This document shows positions 46,328 through 55,383 of a stretch of 64,000 nt of DNA, in pieces. Each line of letters opens with the position of its first letter. The stretch's first letter is position 1. A model generated the notes under the pieces. It was not told the DNA's origin. It searched no databases and saw only the letters and a list, made by a program, of their open reading frames with translations. A program made the position numbers and the translations under genes. Source of the DNA: Paradesertivirga mongoliensis (lineage in GTDB: Bacteria > Bacteroidota > Bacteroidia > Sphingobacteriales > Sphingobacteriaceae). The DNA is taken from positions 1,062,181 to 1,126,180 of the forward strand of contig NZ_JAFMZO010000001.1 of assembly GCF_024436395.1 (NCBI RefSeq), read 5' to 3'.

Positions 46328-48232
46328 ATGAAAAGAACTTATTCAATATTCGTTTTATTATCACTTTTAAGCTTTCAGTCCATCTCACAAACTAAGCCCG
46401 TTTCCGAACGTATGGCTGCTACCGTTATGGATATTTGGGCAGATTCTCTTTGGACGGGCCGCCCCTTTAAGTGGACATACGACCAGGGAACCATACTCGA
46501 AGGGATCTCGGCAATCTGGCACCGTACCGGCGATGGAAAATACTTTAACTACATCAAGAAAAGTATGGACCATTTTGTACAGCCCGATGGAACGATCAGA
46601 ACTTACTCCAGTGATAGCTATAACATAGACAATATTAAAAATGGCCGCGCCTTGATCTTGCTATACAAAGTAACGGGTCAGGAGAAATACCTTAAGGCTG
46701 TTCAGTCATTGCGTCAGCAGTTGAGTACCCATCCGCGTACTGCCGAAGGTGGGTTCTGGCATAAAAAAGTTTATCCGCATCAGATGTGGCTTGACGGATT
46801 GTATATGGGCCAGCCTTTTTATGCCGAATATTCAGCTATGGCCCACGACTGGTCGGCGTTTAACGATATCGCTACCCAGTTTATCCTGATGGAAAGAAAC
46901 TCCCTCGATCCTAAAACAGGGCTTCTTTATCACGGTTATGACGAATCCAGGGAACAAAGATGGGCCGATCCGGTAACGGGCCGTTCACCTCATTTCTGGG
47001 GTCGGGCAATGGGCTGGTACGGAATGGGACTTGTAGACGCTCTTGAATATTTCCCGGCCAACCACCCCAAGCGCGATTCTGTGATCGCCATATTGAACCG
47101 TTTTGCAAAAGCAGTTCAAAGTGTTCAGGATCCCAAATCAGGCGTTTGGTACGACATCCTCAATATGCCAACAGGTAAGGGGAATTATTTAGAATCTTCT
47201 GCTTCCGGAATGTTCGTGTATGCTTTGGCGAAAGGTGTGCGTCTGGGTTTTCTTCCCGAAAACTATATGAACGTCGCGAAAACCGGATATAATGGGATGC
47301 TGAAAGAATTTGTTGAAACAGTAAATGCCGACAAAGTAAATCTGACTAAAACGGTGAGTGTGTCTGGTTTGGGTGGCAATCCTTATCGGGATGGTAGTTA
47401 TGAATACTATTTGAGAGAAAAGGTTATCACCAACGACCCTAAAGGAGTTGGAGCATTTATGATGGCTGCCAATGAAATGGATCTGGCTGCACTATCCAAA
47501 ACCGGCAAAGGAAAGGTAGTAACTCTTGATACCTACTTCAACAACGAGATCCGTAAGGATGTACTTGGAAAAAATTATAAATACCACTATACCTGGGATG
47601 ACGCAGCTAACAGCGGATTTCGGGTACTTGGTAACCTGTTTAACTATGCGGGGGCAAAAACCAATACCTCAGCTGTTGCGCCTACAGCTGCGAATCTGAA
47701 AAACTCTGACGTTTATATTATTGTTGATCCGGATACTGAAAAGGAAACTGCAAAGCCAAATTTTGCCACTGCGAAGGATGCCGACGAACTTTATAAATGG
47801 GTAAATGACGGTGGTGTGCTGGTGTTGATGACCAATGACTATACTAATGCAGAGCTGGTGAAATTTAATACCATTGCCAATCGCTTCGGGATCCATTTTA
47901 ATCAAGACATGATTAATGCGGTTAAGAACGATGCTTATGAGACAGGAGCTTTCGTTATTCCTGCAAAGCACCCTATATTTAAAACCTCTAAGAAAGTTTA
48001 TATCAAAGAAATCAGCACTCTGAAGCTTTCTCCGCCGGCCAGGCCTGCCTTCACGTCAGGTAAAAATGTGGTTATGGCTACCGCGAAAGTTGGTAAAGGA
48101 ACTGTATTTGCAGTTGGCGACCCATGGTTATATAATGAATACGTTGATGGCCGCAAATTGCCGGCACAATATGAAAATTTTAAGGCCGCAAACGACTTGG
48201 TGAACTGGTTACTTGCTCAATCAACAAATTAA
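46328..48232 (+). CDS. GH105 unsaturated rhamnogalacturonyl/galacturonyl hydrolase with extra C-terminal domain, 634 aa
   Basis: Removes the unsaturated uronic acid from the end of pectin oligosaccharides, giving 5-keto-4-deoxyuronate for KduI. A signal peptide is at 1-20. The (alpha/alpha)6 barrel spans about 25-375, with the probable catalytic Asp156 in HQMWLDGLYMGQPFYAEY and the family motif FWGRAMGWYGMGLVDALE. Residues about 400-634 are an added domain (VYIIVDPDTEKETAKPNF, then YKWVNDGGVLVLMTNDYTN), resembling DUF4350 or class I glutamine-amidotransferase-like folds. GH105 enzymes are usually about 370 aa. Its stop overlaps the next start (TAATG). Confidence 0.9.
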   Translation: MKRTYSIFVLLSLLSFQSISQTKPVSERMAATVMDIWADSLWTGRPFKWTYDQGTILEGISAIWHRTGDGKYFNYIKKSMDHFVQPDGTIRTYSSDSYNIDNIKNGRALILLYKVTGQEKYLKAVQSLRQQLSTHPRTAEGGFWHKKVYPHQMWLDGLYMGQPFYAEYSAMAHDWSAFNDIATQFILMERNSLDPKTGLLYHGYDESREQRWADPVTGRSPHFWGRAMGWYGMGLVDALEYFPANHPKRDSVIAILNRFAKAVQSVQDPKSGVWYDILNMPTGKGNYLESSASGMFVYALAKGVRLGFLPENYMNVAKTGYNGMLKEFVETVNADKVNLTKTVSVSGLGGNPYRDGSYEYYLREKVITNDPKGVGAFMMAANEMDLAALSKTGKGKVVTLDTYFNNEIRKDVLGKNYKYHYTWDDAANSGFRVLGNLFNYAGAKTNTSAVAPTAANLKNSDVYIIVDPDTEKETAKPNFATAKDADELYKWVNDGGVLVLMTNDYTNAELVKFNTIANRFGIHFNQDMINAVKNDAYETGAFVIPAKHPIFKTSKKVYIKEISTLKLSPPARPAFTSGKNVVMATAKVGKGTVFAVGDPWLYNEYVDGRKLPAQYENFKAANDLVNWLLAQSTN

Positions 48233-49329
48233 TGAAAACTAAATTAGGTTTGGCAGTTCTTCTGATTGCACTGACAGGTGCAGCAGGCCATTTGAATGCA
48301 CAGGAAAAAGACAATGTAAAGCCTGGAGAAGGGAAGAGCTCACAGGCTGGTCAGGAGCTTATAGCGAAAAACATGCTTGCCTATCAACGCAGCAGTGGCG
48401 GCTGGCCAAAGCACATCAATAATGTTAAAGTAGACTACACCAGGAAGCTGTCGGCTGGTGATGAAGCCGCTGTAAAAGACGATGCTTCCCGAAATGATGC
48501 TACCATCGATAATGGAGCTACGGTTAAAGAAGTTCGCTTTTTGGCAGAACAATATAAACTCAGCGGAAACAAGGCTTATTTAGACGCCGCGGAAAAAGGA
48601 ATTTCCTACCTTTTAAAAGCCCAGTACAATAACGGCGGCTGGCCTCAATTCTTTCCCGATACCAGCGGATACAGAAAGCATATTACTTACAATGATAATG
48701 CGATGATCAATGTCCTGAATCTTCTAAATGATGTAAGTGCTGGTGCGGGAGCTTTATCCGCTGTTGATAAAACTTTGTCGGCAGCATCCAAGATCGCTGT
48801 TGAAAAAGGCATAGAATGTATTTTGAACACTCAGGTAAAGGTTGGTGGAAAGTTAACAGCCTGGTGCGCCCAGCACGATAAGAATACTCTGCTTCCCGCC
48901 AAGGCAAGAAGTTATGAATTAGTATCCTTAAGCGGCAGTGAGTCTGTAGGAATTCTTCAGTTCCTATTGAGTCAGCCCAATCCTTCGGAAAGGATGAAAG
49001 CTGCTATAACAGCTGGAGTAAATTGGTTAAATGCTGTTCAAATTAAGGGCATTAAATATGAGGTTGTACCCGATGCTACGAAGGCGAGGGGGTACGACAG
49101 ACTTCTGGTTAAAGATCCGTCAAGCGTGATATGGGCGAGGTTTTATGAGGTAGATACCAACGAACCTTTTATATGCGGTCGCGATGGAGTTAAGATAAAA
49201 GACCTGAAGGATTTGGAGTATGAGCGGCGGGCCGGCTATGCCTGGTATGGAACTTGGGCGAAAAGTCTTTTAGATAAATACCCTGCCTGGGCAGCTTTAA
49301 ATGTTATAAATTCCACGCCAGCTAAATAA
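48232..49329 (+). CDS. pelA: Pectate lyase, polysaccharide lyase family 10, 365 aa
   Basis: Secreted (alpha/alpha)-barrel pectate lyase. A signal peptide is at 1-23. Family motifs include MLAYQRSSGGWPKHIN (about 46-61), NDATIDNGATVKEVRFLAEQY, GGWPQFFPDTSGYRKHITYNDNAMINVLNLL, WCAQHD and the C-terminal SVIWARFYEVDTNEPFICGRDGVKIKDL with the arginine-rich catalytic area. The start codon shares one base with the GH105 stop, indicating tight coupling. Confidence 0.93.
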   Translation: MKTKLGLAVLLIALTGAAGHLNAQEKDNVKPGEGKSSQAGQELIAKNMLAYQRSSGGWPKHINNVKVDYTRKLSAGDEAAVKDDASRNDATIDNGATVKEVRFLAEQYKLSGNKAYLDAAEKGISYLLKAQYNNGGWPQFFPDTSGYRKHITYNDNAMINVLNLLNDVSAGAGALSAVDKTLSAASKIAVEKGIECILNTQVKVGGKLTAWCAQHDKNTLLPAKARSYELVSLSGSESVGILQFLLSQPNPSERMKAAITAGVNWLNAVQIKGIKYEVVPDATKARGYDRLLVKDPSSVIWARFYEVDTNEPFICGRDGVKIKDLKDLEYERRAGYAWYGTWAKSLLDKYPAWAALNVINSTPAK

Positions 49330-49419
49330 TAATAAATAAGTTTGCGACATATTTAACCTTAGGCAGAAGAATTAAGTACAGTCGAATCTTAGCCTGCCTG
49401 TTGTCATATCCACTATAAA

Positions 49420-51072
49420 ATGAAACAACGAGTTTTAAAAGTACACCCTCAGGATAATGTGTTAGTCGCTTTGACTGACTTAGAACGTGGAGAGGTTATA
49501 ACTTTTGAAGACAAGGAATATCTATTGCAAGACAGAGTTCCTGCCAAGCATAAATTTTCTACCGGGGCTCTTGAGCCCGGCGACGAGGTTACCATGTACG
49601 GGGTTTTAGTCGGGAAAGCGCAGTCTGCGATTCCTCAGGGTGGATTGATATCTACAGCTAATCTGGTACATGCAGCCAACGACTTCAGCATCGGCGAGCG
49701 AAAAGCCGAGTGGAATGCCCCCGATGTTTCAAAATATAAATCAAAAACATTTTATGGCTTTCATCGTCCCGATGGAAGTGTAGGAACGGCAAACTATTGG
49801 CTGGTTGTCCCCATGGTTTTCTGCGAAAATCGCAACCTGGAAGTTCTTGAAGAGGCGCTGGTTAAACAGTTAGGTTACGGCCGAAATGAAACCTACGCTA
49901 ATCAGGCCAAACAACTGATCAATTTGTATAAGTCAGGATCGGATGTAGACAGCATTCTAAACAGCCAGCTTTCGGAAGTTGACTACGTTTCCAAATCAGA
50001 GCGGCTATTCCCTAATGTTGATGGCGTGAAATTCCTTAAACATGCCGGTGGCTGTGGCGGTACGCGTCAGGATGCTATTGCTTTATGCGGACTTTTGGCC
50101 GGATACGTTACACATCCAAATGTGGCCGGTGCAACCATCATGAGTTTGGGATGTCAGCATGCTCAGGTCGACATTTTAAATGAAGAGATAAGGAAACGTG
50201 ATCCAAATTTCAGCAAACCGCTGTATGTTCTCGAACAGCAAAATATTGGTTCGGAGTCGGAGATGCTGAGCTTAGCCATCAAGCAAACCTTTGCGGGATT
50301 GGTGCAAGCCAATCAAATAGAACGCCGGCCAGCGCCATTAAGTAAGTTATGTGTTGGGTTAGAGTGCGGTGCGTCCGATGGCTTTTCGGGTATTTCTGCG
50401 AACCCTGCAATGGGCTATACGTCAGATTTGCTGGTTGCCCTGGGCGCCTCAGTTATCCTGGCAGAGTTCCCTGAACTTTGCGGCGTAGAACAGAACATAA
50501 GCGACCGCTGCGTCACTACTGAAAGTGCCGAGCGCTTTTCGCAGTTAATGAAAATTTACGCGCAGCGAGCGGAAGAAGCCGGTTCAGGTTTTGACATGAA
50601 CCCTTCTCCCGGAAATATTAAAGATGGCTTGATTACTGACGCCATTAAGTCGGCAGGTGCTGCTAAAAAGGCCGGAACATCTCCGGTTGTTGAAATTCTC
50701 GATTATCCCGAAAAGGTAACTAAGCCGGGTTTAAACTTGTTGTGCACACCAGGAAATGATGTCGAATCGACTACAGCCGAGGTGGCATCCGGCGCTAACA
50801 TTGTTTTGTTCAGCACGGGCTTGGGCACACCTACCGGTAACCCGGTAGCACCTGTTGTGAAAATAGCTACTAATTCACCTCTTTATAAAAAAATGAATGA
50901 TATCATTGATTTGAACACTGGGACAATTATAGAAGGTGATGAAACCATTGAGCAGGCCGGTGAACGTATTCTCGACTATATTATTCGGGTGGCCAGCGGC
51001 GAGGTTGAAGTTAGTGCGGTAAGGCACGGACAAGACGATTTTATTCCCTGGAAACGAGGGGTATCATTATAG
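49420..51072 (+). CDS. uxaA: UxaA family altronate dehydratase, 550 aa (long form)
   Basis: Probably dehydrates D-altronate to 2-keto-3-deoxygluconate in galacturonate catabolism. An N-terminal SAF domain (residues 1-90) is followed by the large catalytic domain with HAGGCGGTRQDAIALCGLLAGYVTHPNVAG, SLGCQHAQV, GLECGASDGFSGISANPAMGYTSD and LLCTPGNDVESTTAEVASGANIVLFSTGLGTPTGNP. At 550 aa it is about 50 aa longer than the second UxaA at 55384 and differs at the cluster region (GGCGG versus YGCSQ), so the two may differ in substrate, for example galactarate or altronate. Confidence 0.85.
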   Translation: MKQRVLKVHPQDNVLVALTDLERGEVITFEDKEYLLQDRVPAKHKFSTGALEPGDEVTMYGVLVGKAQSAIPQGGLISTANLVHAANDFSIGERKAEWNAPDVSKYKSKTFYGFHRPDGSVGTANYWLVVPMVFCENRNLEVLEEALVKQLGYGRNETYANQAKQLINLYKSGSDVDSILNSQLSEVDYVSKSERLFPNVDGVKFLKHAGGCGGTRQDAIALCGLLAGYVTHPNVAGATIMSLGCQHAQVDILNEEIRKRDPNFSKPLYVLEQQNIGSESEMLSLAIKQTFAGLVQANQIERRPAPLSKLCVGLECGASDGFSGISANPAMGYTSDLLVALGASVILAEFPELCGVEQNISDRCVTTESAERFSQLMKIYAQRAEEAGSGFDMNPSPGNIKDGLITDAIKSAGAAKKAGTSPVVEILDYPEKVTKPGLNLLCTPGNDVESTTAEVASGANIVLFSTGLGTPTGNPVAPVVKIATNSPLYKKMNDIIDLNTGTIIEGDETIEQAGERILDYIIRVASGEVEVSAVRHGQDDFIPWKRGVSL

Positions 51073-51122
51073 TTTAAAATTTAAAAACGTAATATCGCTT
51101 TCGCGATGAAAGCACTTTAGTT

Positions 51123-52523
51123 ATGAAGAAATTTTTAGATCAGGATTTTCTACTGAATACAGAAACAGCGAAGCAACTTTATCATGACTTTGCTAAGGAC
51201 ATGCCTATTATCGACTATCACAATCATTTGATACCCGATCAGATAGCGAATGACATTAATTTCGAGAATCTAACCCAGGTTTGGCTTTACGGCGATCATT
51301 ACAAATGGCGCGCCATGAGAACCAACGGTATTGATGAAGCCTATATCACCGGCAATAAAAGTGATTATGAGAAGTTTGAAAAATGGGCAGAAACTGTGCC
51401 CTACACTTTGCGTAATCCGCTTTACCACTGGACTCACCTGGAGCTTCAAAGGTACTTCGACGTTCATGGGGTTTTAGACGGCAAGTCGGCCAGAAGAATT
51501 TATGAAGAATGTACCGCAAAGCTTCAAACCAAAGAGTATTCGGTTCAGGGCTTGCTTAGAATGCGGAAGGTTGAAGCAGTTTGTACTACTGATGATCCTA
51601 TTGATTCGTTAGAGTGGCACCAAAAATTAGCTAAGGATGGCAGCGATATAACAGTTCGTCCTGCATTTCGTCCCGATAAGGCAATGGCTGCGGATGATGT
51701 AGCCGGGTTGAATGCCTACATTGCTAAGTTAGAAGCGGTTACAGATATATCCGTCGGCGATTACGATACCTATCTTTTAGCAATTAAAAAGCGCCATGAT
51801 TACTTCGCGGCCAATGGTTGTTCGATATCGGACCATGGTTTAGAGCAAATTTATGCTGAAGACTATACAGATGAGGAGATAAAGGCGATTTTTTCTAAAA
51901 TTCGTGCTAATCAGGCGATCACTTACCAGGAGGTTTTGAAGTTTAAATCAGCTATGCTTTTCCAGTTTGCCATCTGGGATCATGAAAAAGGATGGGTTCA
52001 GCAGTATCACCTTGGCGCATTACGCAACAATAATACACGTATGTTAACTCAGCTTGGTCCGGATACGGGCTGGGATTCCATAGGCGATTTTAGCCAGGCC
52101 AGACAGATCTCTAAATTTCTGAATAAGCTTGATACTGAAGACAAGTTGGCTAAAACGATCCTATACAATTTAAATCCGGCTGATAACGAATTGATGGCTA
52201 CAATGATCGGAAACTTTAATGATGGTTCTGTTGCCGGAAAAGTGCAATGGGGTTCTGGCTGGTGGTTCCTTGACCAGAAAGACGGGATGATTAAGCAAAT
52301 GAATGCACTTTCTAACATGGGCTTATTGAGCCGTTTTGTAGGAATGCTAACAGATTCACGCAGCTTCCTGTCTTTTCCCCGTCATGAGTATTTCAGAAGG
52401 ATTCTGTGTAATTTGTTTGGTGATGATATCGAGAACGGAGAAATTCCAAATGATATCGAGTGGGCTGGAAAAGTAGTGAAGGACATCTGTTACTATAACG
52501 CCAAGAATTATTTCACGCTGTAG
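51123..52523 (+). CDS. uxaC: Glucuronate isomerase, 466 aa
   Basis: Interconverts galacturonate with tagaturonate and glucuronate with fructuronate. An amidohydrolase-fold enzyme with the N-terminal metal motif IIDYHNHLIPDQIANDI (residues 30-46), LRNPLYHWTHLELQRYF, VEAVCTTDDPIDSLEWH and the C-terminal WWFLDQKDGM and FVGMLTDSRSFLSFPRHEYFRRILC. The length is normal. It lies between uxaA and the PfkB kinase on the same strand. Confidence 0.97.
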   Translation: MKKFLDQDFLLNTETAKQLYHDFAKDMPIIDYHNHLIPDQIANDINFENLTQVWLYGDHYKWRAMRTNGIDEAYITGNKSDYEKFEKWAETVPYTLRNPLYHWTHLELQRYFDVHGVLDGKSARRIYEECTAKLQTKEYSVQGLLRMRKVEAVCTTDDPIDSLEWHQKLAKDGSDITVRPAFRPDKAMAADDVAGLNAYIAKLEAVTDISVGDYDTYLLAIKKRHDYFAANGCSISDHGLEQIYAEDYTDEEIKAIFSKIRANQAITYQEVLKFKSAMLFQFAIWDHEKGWVQQYHLGALRNNNTRMLTQLGPDTGWDSIGDFSQARQISKFLNKLDTEDKLAKTILYNLNPADNELMATMIGNFNDGSVAGKVQWGSGWWFLDQKDGMIKQMNALSNMGLLSRFVGMLTDSRSFLSFPRHEYFRRILCNLFGDDIENGEIPNDIEWAGKVVKDICYYNAKNYFTL

Positions 52524-52538
52524 AAGTGTTGCCGGTAG

Positions 52539-52571
52539 AACTTTCCAAAAGTTCTAAACTTTTGGAAAGTT
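52539..52571. repeat. Palindrome AACTTTCCAAAAGTT, copy identical to 53699
   Basis: Perfect 15-bp inverted repeat with a CTA loop. The whole 33-base unit is identical to that at 53699-53731. It lies 15 bases after uxaC and could act as a terminator. Confidence 0.85.
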
Positions 52572-52649
52572 GCGCATCCGGTTTAACGTTCGCAAGTTGA
52601 GCTTTAAAAAAACTTAACAGGCCGCCACTGCAGCCATTAATATTGAATT

Positions 52650-53669
52650 GTGATAACTAAAGTTTTGTGTTTCGGAGAGCTGCTGTTACGTGTCTCTCCA
52701 GCACCCAATGACGAAGCAGAAAAGAACCCTTTCCTCCTGTATATGGGAGGAGCAGAGGCTAATACTGCTACGGCCCTGGCAGGTTGGAATGTGCCGGTTA
52801 AATACTGCACGGTTTTGCCTGACAACTTTATGTCTGATTATATTATTGATTATTTAGAATACAGGGGAATTTATACGTCCTCAATAGTGAGATCGGGCAG
52901 CAGGGTAGGTGTTTACTACCTTAACCGCGGTGCCGATTTGAAAAGCAGCGTAGTTTATGATCGGGACCGCTCGTCGTTTTCGGAGTTAAAGCGGGGGATG
53001 ATCGACTGGGACAAGGTTCTGCGCGACGTATCCTGGTTCAACTTTACGGCTATTAGTCCTGCGCTGAATGAAAACGTGGCAGATGTATGCCTTGAAGCAC
53101 TGGAAGCAGCGTCGCGAAAAAATATTACTATTTCTGTTGATTTAAATTACCGTTCGCGGTTATGGAAATACGGCAAAGCCCCAATTGAAGTAATGCCTGC
53201 CCTGGTAGAGCATTGCGATCTGGTGATGGGAAATATCTGGTCTGCTAACAGTCTTTTAGGAACTTCGATTGATGATAATATTCACGAGAAGGGGACGAAA
53301 GAAGCATACCTGGAACAGGCCAGAGCAACGTCGCTCGAGATAATGAAGAAGTTTCCAAAGTGCAAGTCGGTGGCAAACACTTTTCGTTTCGACAACGATC
53401 AGCAGAACTTGTTGTATTATACCAGTTTGTTTACCGATGGGAAGCAGCTAAACTCGCAGGAGTTTAGAACAAAGGGTGTGATTGACAGATCTGGGAGCGG
53501 TGATTGTTTTATGGCCGGACTGATCTACGGATTTTATAATAAGCACAACACGCAAGATATTGTTGACTATGCTACAGCTGCTGCTTTTGGAAAATTGCAG
53601 GAGCAGGGCGATGCAACCGAACAAGATGTGTTTGGGGTGACCAAGCTTAGGACGGAAAACAGAAAGTAG
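52650..53669 (+). CDS. PfkB family carbohydrate kinase, 2-keto-3-deoxygluconate kinase-like, 339 aa
   Basis: Ribokinase-fold sugar kinase. The N-terminus CFGELLLRVSPAPND with MGGAEANTATALAGW matches KDG kinases, and the anion-hole signature is DRSGSGDCFMAGLIYGF (about 270-286), with the catalytic Asp in SGSGD. The start codon is GTG. A second kinase of this family (57730) is a closer match to KdgK, so this copy may use KDG or another keto-sugar. It is flanked on both sides by identical palindromes. Confidence 0.85.
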   Translation: MITKVLCFGELLLRVSPAPNDEAEKNPFLLYMGGAEANTATALAGWNVPVKYCTVLPDNFMSDYIIDYLEYRGIYTSSIVRSGSRVGVYYLNRGADLKSSVVYDRDRSSFSELKRGMIDWDKVLRDVSWFNFTAISPALNENVADVCLEALEAASRKNITISVDLNYRSRLWKYGKAPIEVMPALVEHCDLVMGNIWSANSLLGTSIDDNIHEKGTKEAYLEQARATSLEIMKKFPKCKSVANTFRFDNDQQNLLYYTSLFTDGKQLNSQEFRTKGVIDRSGSGDCFMAGLIYGFYNKHNTQDIVDYATAAAFGKLQEQGDATEQDVFGVTKLRTENRK

Positions 53670-53698
53670 GCCGATTGGTGGAATCCAGCCAAGGGCTG

Positions 53699-53731
53699 AA
53701 CTTTCCAAAAGTTCTAAACTTTTGGAAAGTT
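53699..53731. repeat. Palindrome AACTTTCCAAAAGTT, copy identical to 52539
   Basis: Second identical copy of the 33-base palindrome, 29 bases after the kinase stop codon. The following GC-rich stretch (to about 53790) is non-coding and looks like part of a dispersed intergenic element. Confidence 0.85.
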
Positions 53732-53842
53732 GTGGGTTCGCCCGCGTGAGGGATTGAAGCAGTTAGCCCGGTTCGCCAGTTGGCGGAGTGCTCCTGGTTA
53801 TAGATTTTGAATTTTAACTTTTGAATTTTTAAATATTATACA

Positions 53843-55288
53843 ATGCTATTAAACAAAACCACGTACACAGGATACAAAGAGCGTCCTGAAAAAATTCTTC
53901 AGTTTGGTGAAGGTAATTTCCTTAGGGCTTTTGTTGACTGGATGTTCCACGAGTTAAATAAAAGCGGAAAATTCGACGGCTCTGTGGTGGCGGTACAGCC
54001 TATTGCTAATGGTATGGCCAACATGCTCAACGATCAGGATGGATTGTACACCTTGTACTTGCGCGGATTGAAAAACGGAAAGCCGGAAAGCACGCACGAA
54101 ACTATTGATGTGATTAGCCGTGCGATTAATCCATATGAAGACTTTGACGCCTATTTGAAGACTGCCGAGCAGCCTGAAATGCGCTATATAATATCGAACA
54201 CCACCGAAGCAGGTATCGCTTACGATGATGCAGACGTAGCAACCGCAACGCCGCCAAATTCCTATCCGGCTAAACTTGCTGTTTGGTTAAACCACAGATA
54301 TAAAACCTTTAACGGCGACGCTTCGAAAGGTGTGCATATCATTCCCTGCGAGCTTATTGAAAAGAACGCAGATAATTTAAAGCGTATTGTACTTCAAATT
54401 GCTGATACATGGGCTTTGGGCGACGGTTTTGTGAACTGGTTAAATTCTGCATGTACCTTTAGTAATACATTGGTTGACCGCATTGTTCCCGGGTACCCGA
54501 GAGAGCGTATCGCAGAAATTACTGAAGAGCTTGGTTATGAAGATAAGCAGGTGGTAGAAGGCGAGCACTTCCATTTATGGGTAATTGAGGCTCCGGAATC
54601 GCTTCAGCAGGAATTGCCTTTTCCTTCCATCGGACTAGACGTTAAATACGTGACGGACATGACCCCTTACCGTACACGTAAAGTTAGAATCCTGAACGGT
54701 GCACATACTACTTTGGTTCCTGTTGCATACTTATATGGCTTGGATACCGTTAGAGAATCAGTAGAGCATCCGGTAGTAGGTAAGTTTATTAAGGATGCAA
54801 TTTTTGAAGAGATCATTCCAACCTTAGACCTGTCAAAAGAAGAATTGGAGCAGTTTGCAAACGATGTAATTGATCGTTTCAGAAATCCTTATATCAAACA
54901 TTTGCTGATGAGTATTTCATTAAACTCGTGGTCTAAGTTTGAAACAAGGGTATTGCCTTCGCTTCTTGAATATAAAAACAGACACGGCGCCGTTCCGCAA
55001 AAGCTATCATTTGCTCTTGCTGCAACTATCGCTTTTTACAGAGGAAAACGCGGCGAGGAAGCAATTTCTTTAAATGATGATGCCGTTCTTTTAGAATTGT
55101 TAAAAAATGCATGGTCGAGATACGATGGCAGCGACGAGTCTTTAGAGTCGGTTGTTGTTGAAGTACTGGGCTTTGAGAAGAATTGGAAAATGGACCTGAA
55201 CAAAGTGGAGGGCTTAACTGCAGCTGTTACTAAGCATTTGCAAAGCATTGTAAACAGCGGGATGGAAAAAGCCATTGAAACTGTTTAA
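53843..55288 (+). CDS. uxaB: Tagaturonate reductase, 481 aa
   Basis: NADH-dependent reduction of tagaturonate to altronate in galacturonate catabolism. A polyol/mannonate dehydrogenase-family protein with ILQFGEGNFLRAFVDWMFHELNK (residues 12-34), VVAVQPIANGMANMLNDQDGLYTLYLRG, YIISNTTEAGIAYDD, the catalytic-region VRILNGAHTTLVPVAYLYGLDTVRESVEHPVV and a helical C-terminus. The length is normal. It is upstream of the second uxaA. Confidence 0.95.
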   Translation: MLLNKTTYTGYKERPEKILQFGEGNFLRAFVDWMFHELNKSGKFDGSVVAVQPIANGMANMLNDQDGLYTLYLRGLKNGKPESTHETIDVISRAINPYEDFDAYLKTAEQPEMRYIISNTTEAGIAYDDADVATATPPNSYPAKLAVWLNHRYKTFNGDASKGVHIIPCELIEKNADNLKRIVLQIADTWALGDGFVNWLNSACTFSNTLVDRIVPGYPRERIAEITEELGYEDKQVVEGEHFHLWVIEAPESLQQELPFPSIGLDVKYVTDMTPYRTRKVRILNGAHTTLVPVAYLYGLDTVRESVEHPVVGKFIKDAIFEEIIPTLDLSKEELEQFANDVIDRFRNPYIKHLLMSISLNSWSKFETRVLPSLLEYKNRHGAVPQKLSFALAATIAFYRGKRGEEAISLNDDAVLLELLKNAWSRYDGSDESLESVVVEVLGFEKNWKMDLNKVEGLTAAVTKHLQSIVNSGMEKAIETV

Positions 55289-55328
55289 ATAGTAACACTT
55301 TTAAGACAGAATTCAGCGTCAATTATCT

Positions 55329-55336
55329 TATTTTTG
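55329..55336 (+). promoter_or_regulatory. -7 element of the second uxaA
   Basis: TATTTTTG fits TAnnTTTG exactly and lies about 48 bases before the start codon. The upstream -33 element is not evident. Confidence 0.45.
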
Positions 55337-55383
55337 TAGGGTAAACTACTGATTTACTGTTGGTAAGAAATATATGAGATACA

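Noticed and set aside
51085..51105. Small ATCGC-TTTC-GCGAT hairpin before uxaC as an operator
   Set aside because: It has only a 5-bp stem and no resemblance to the LacI-type sites in the locus.
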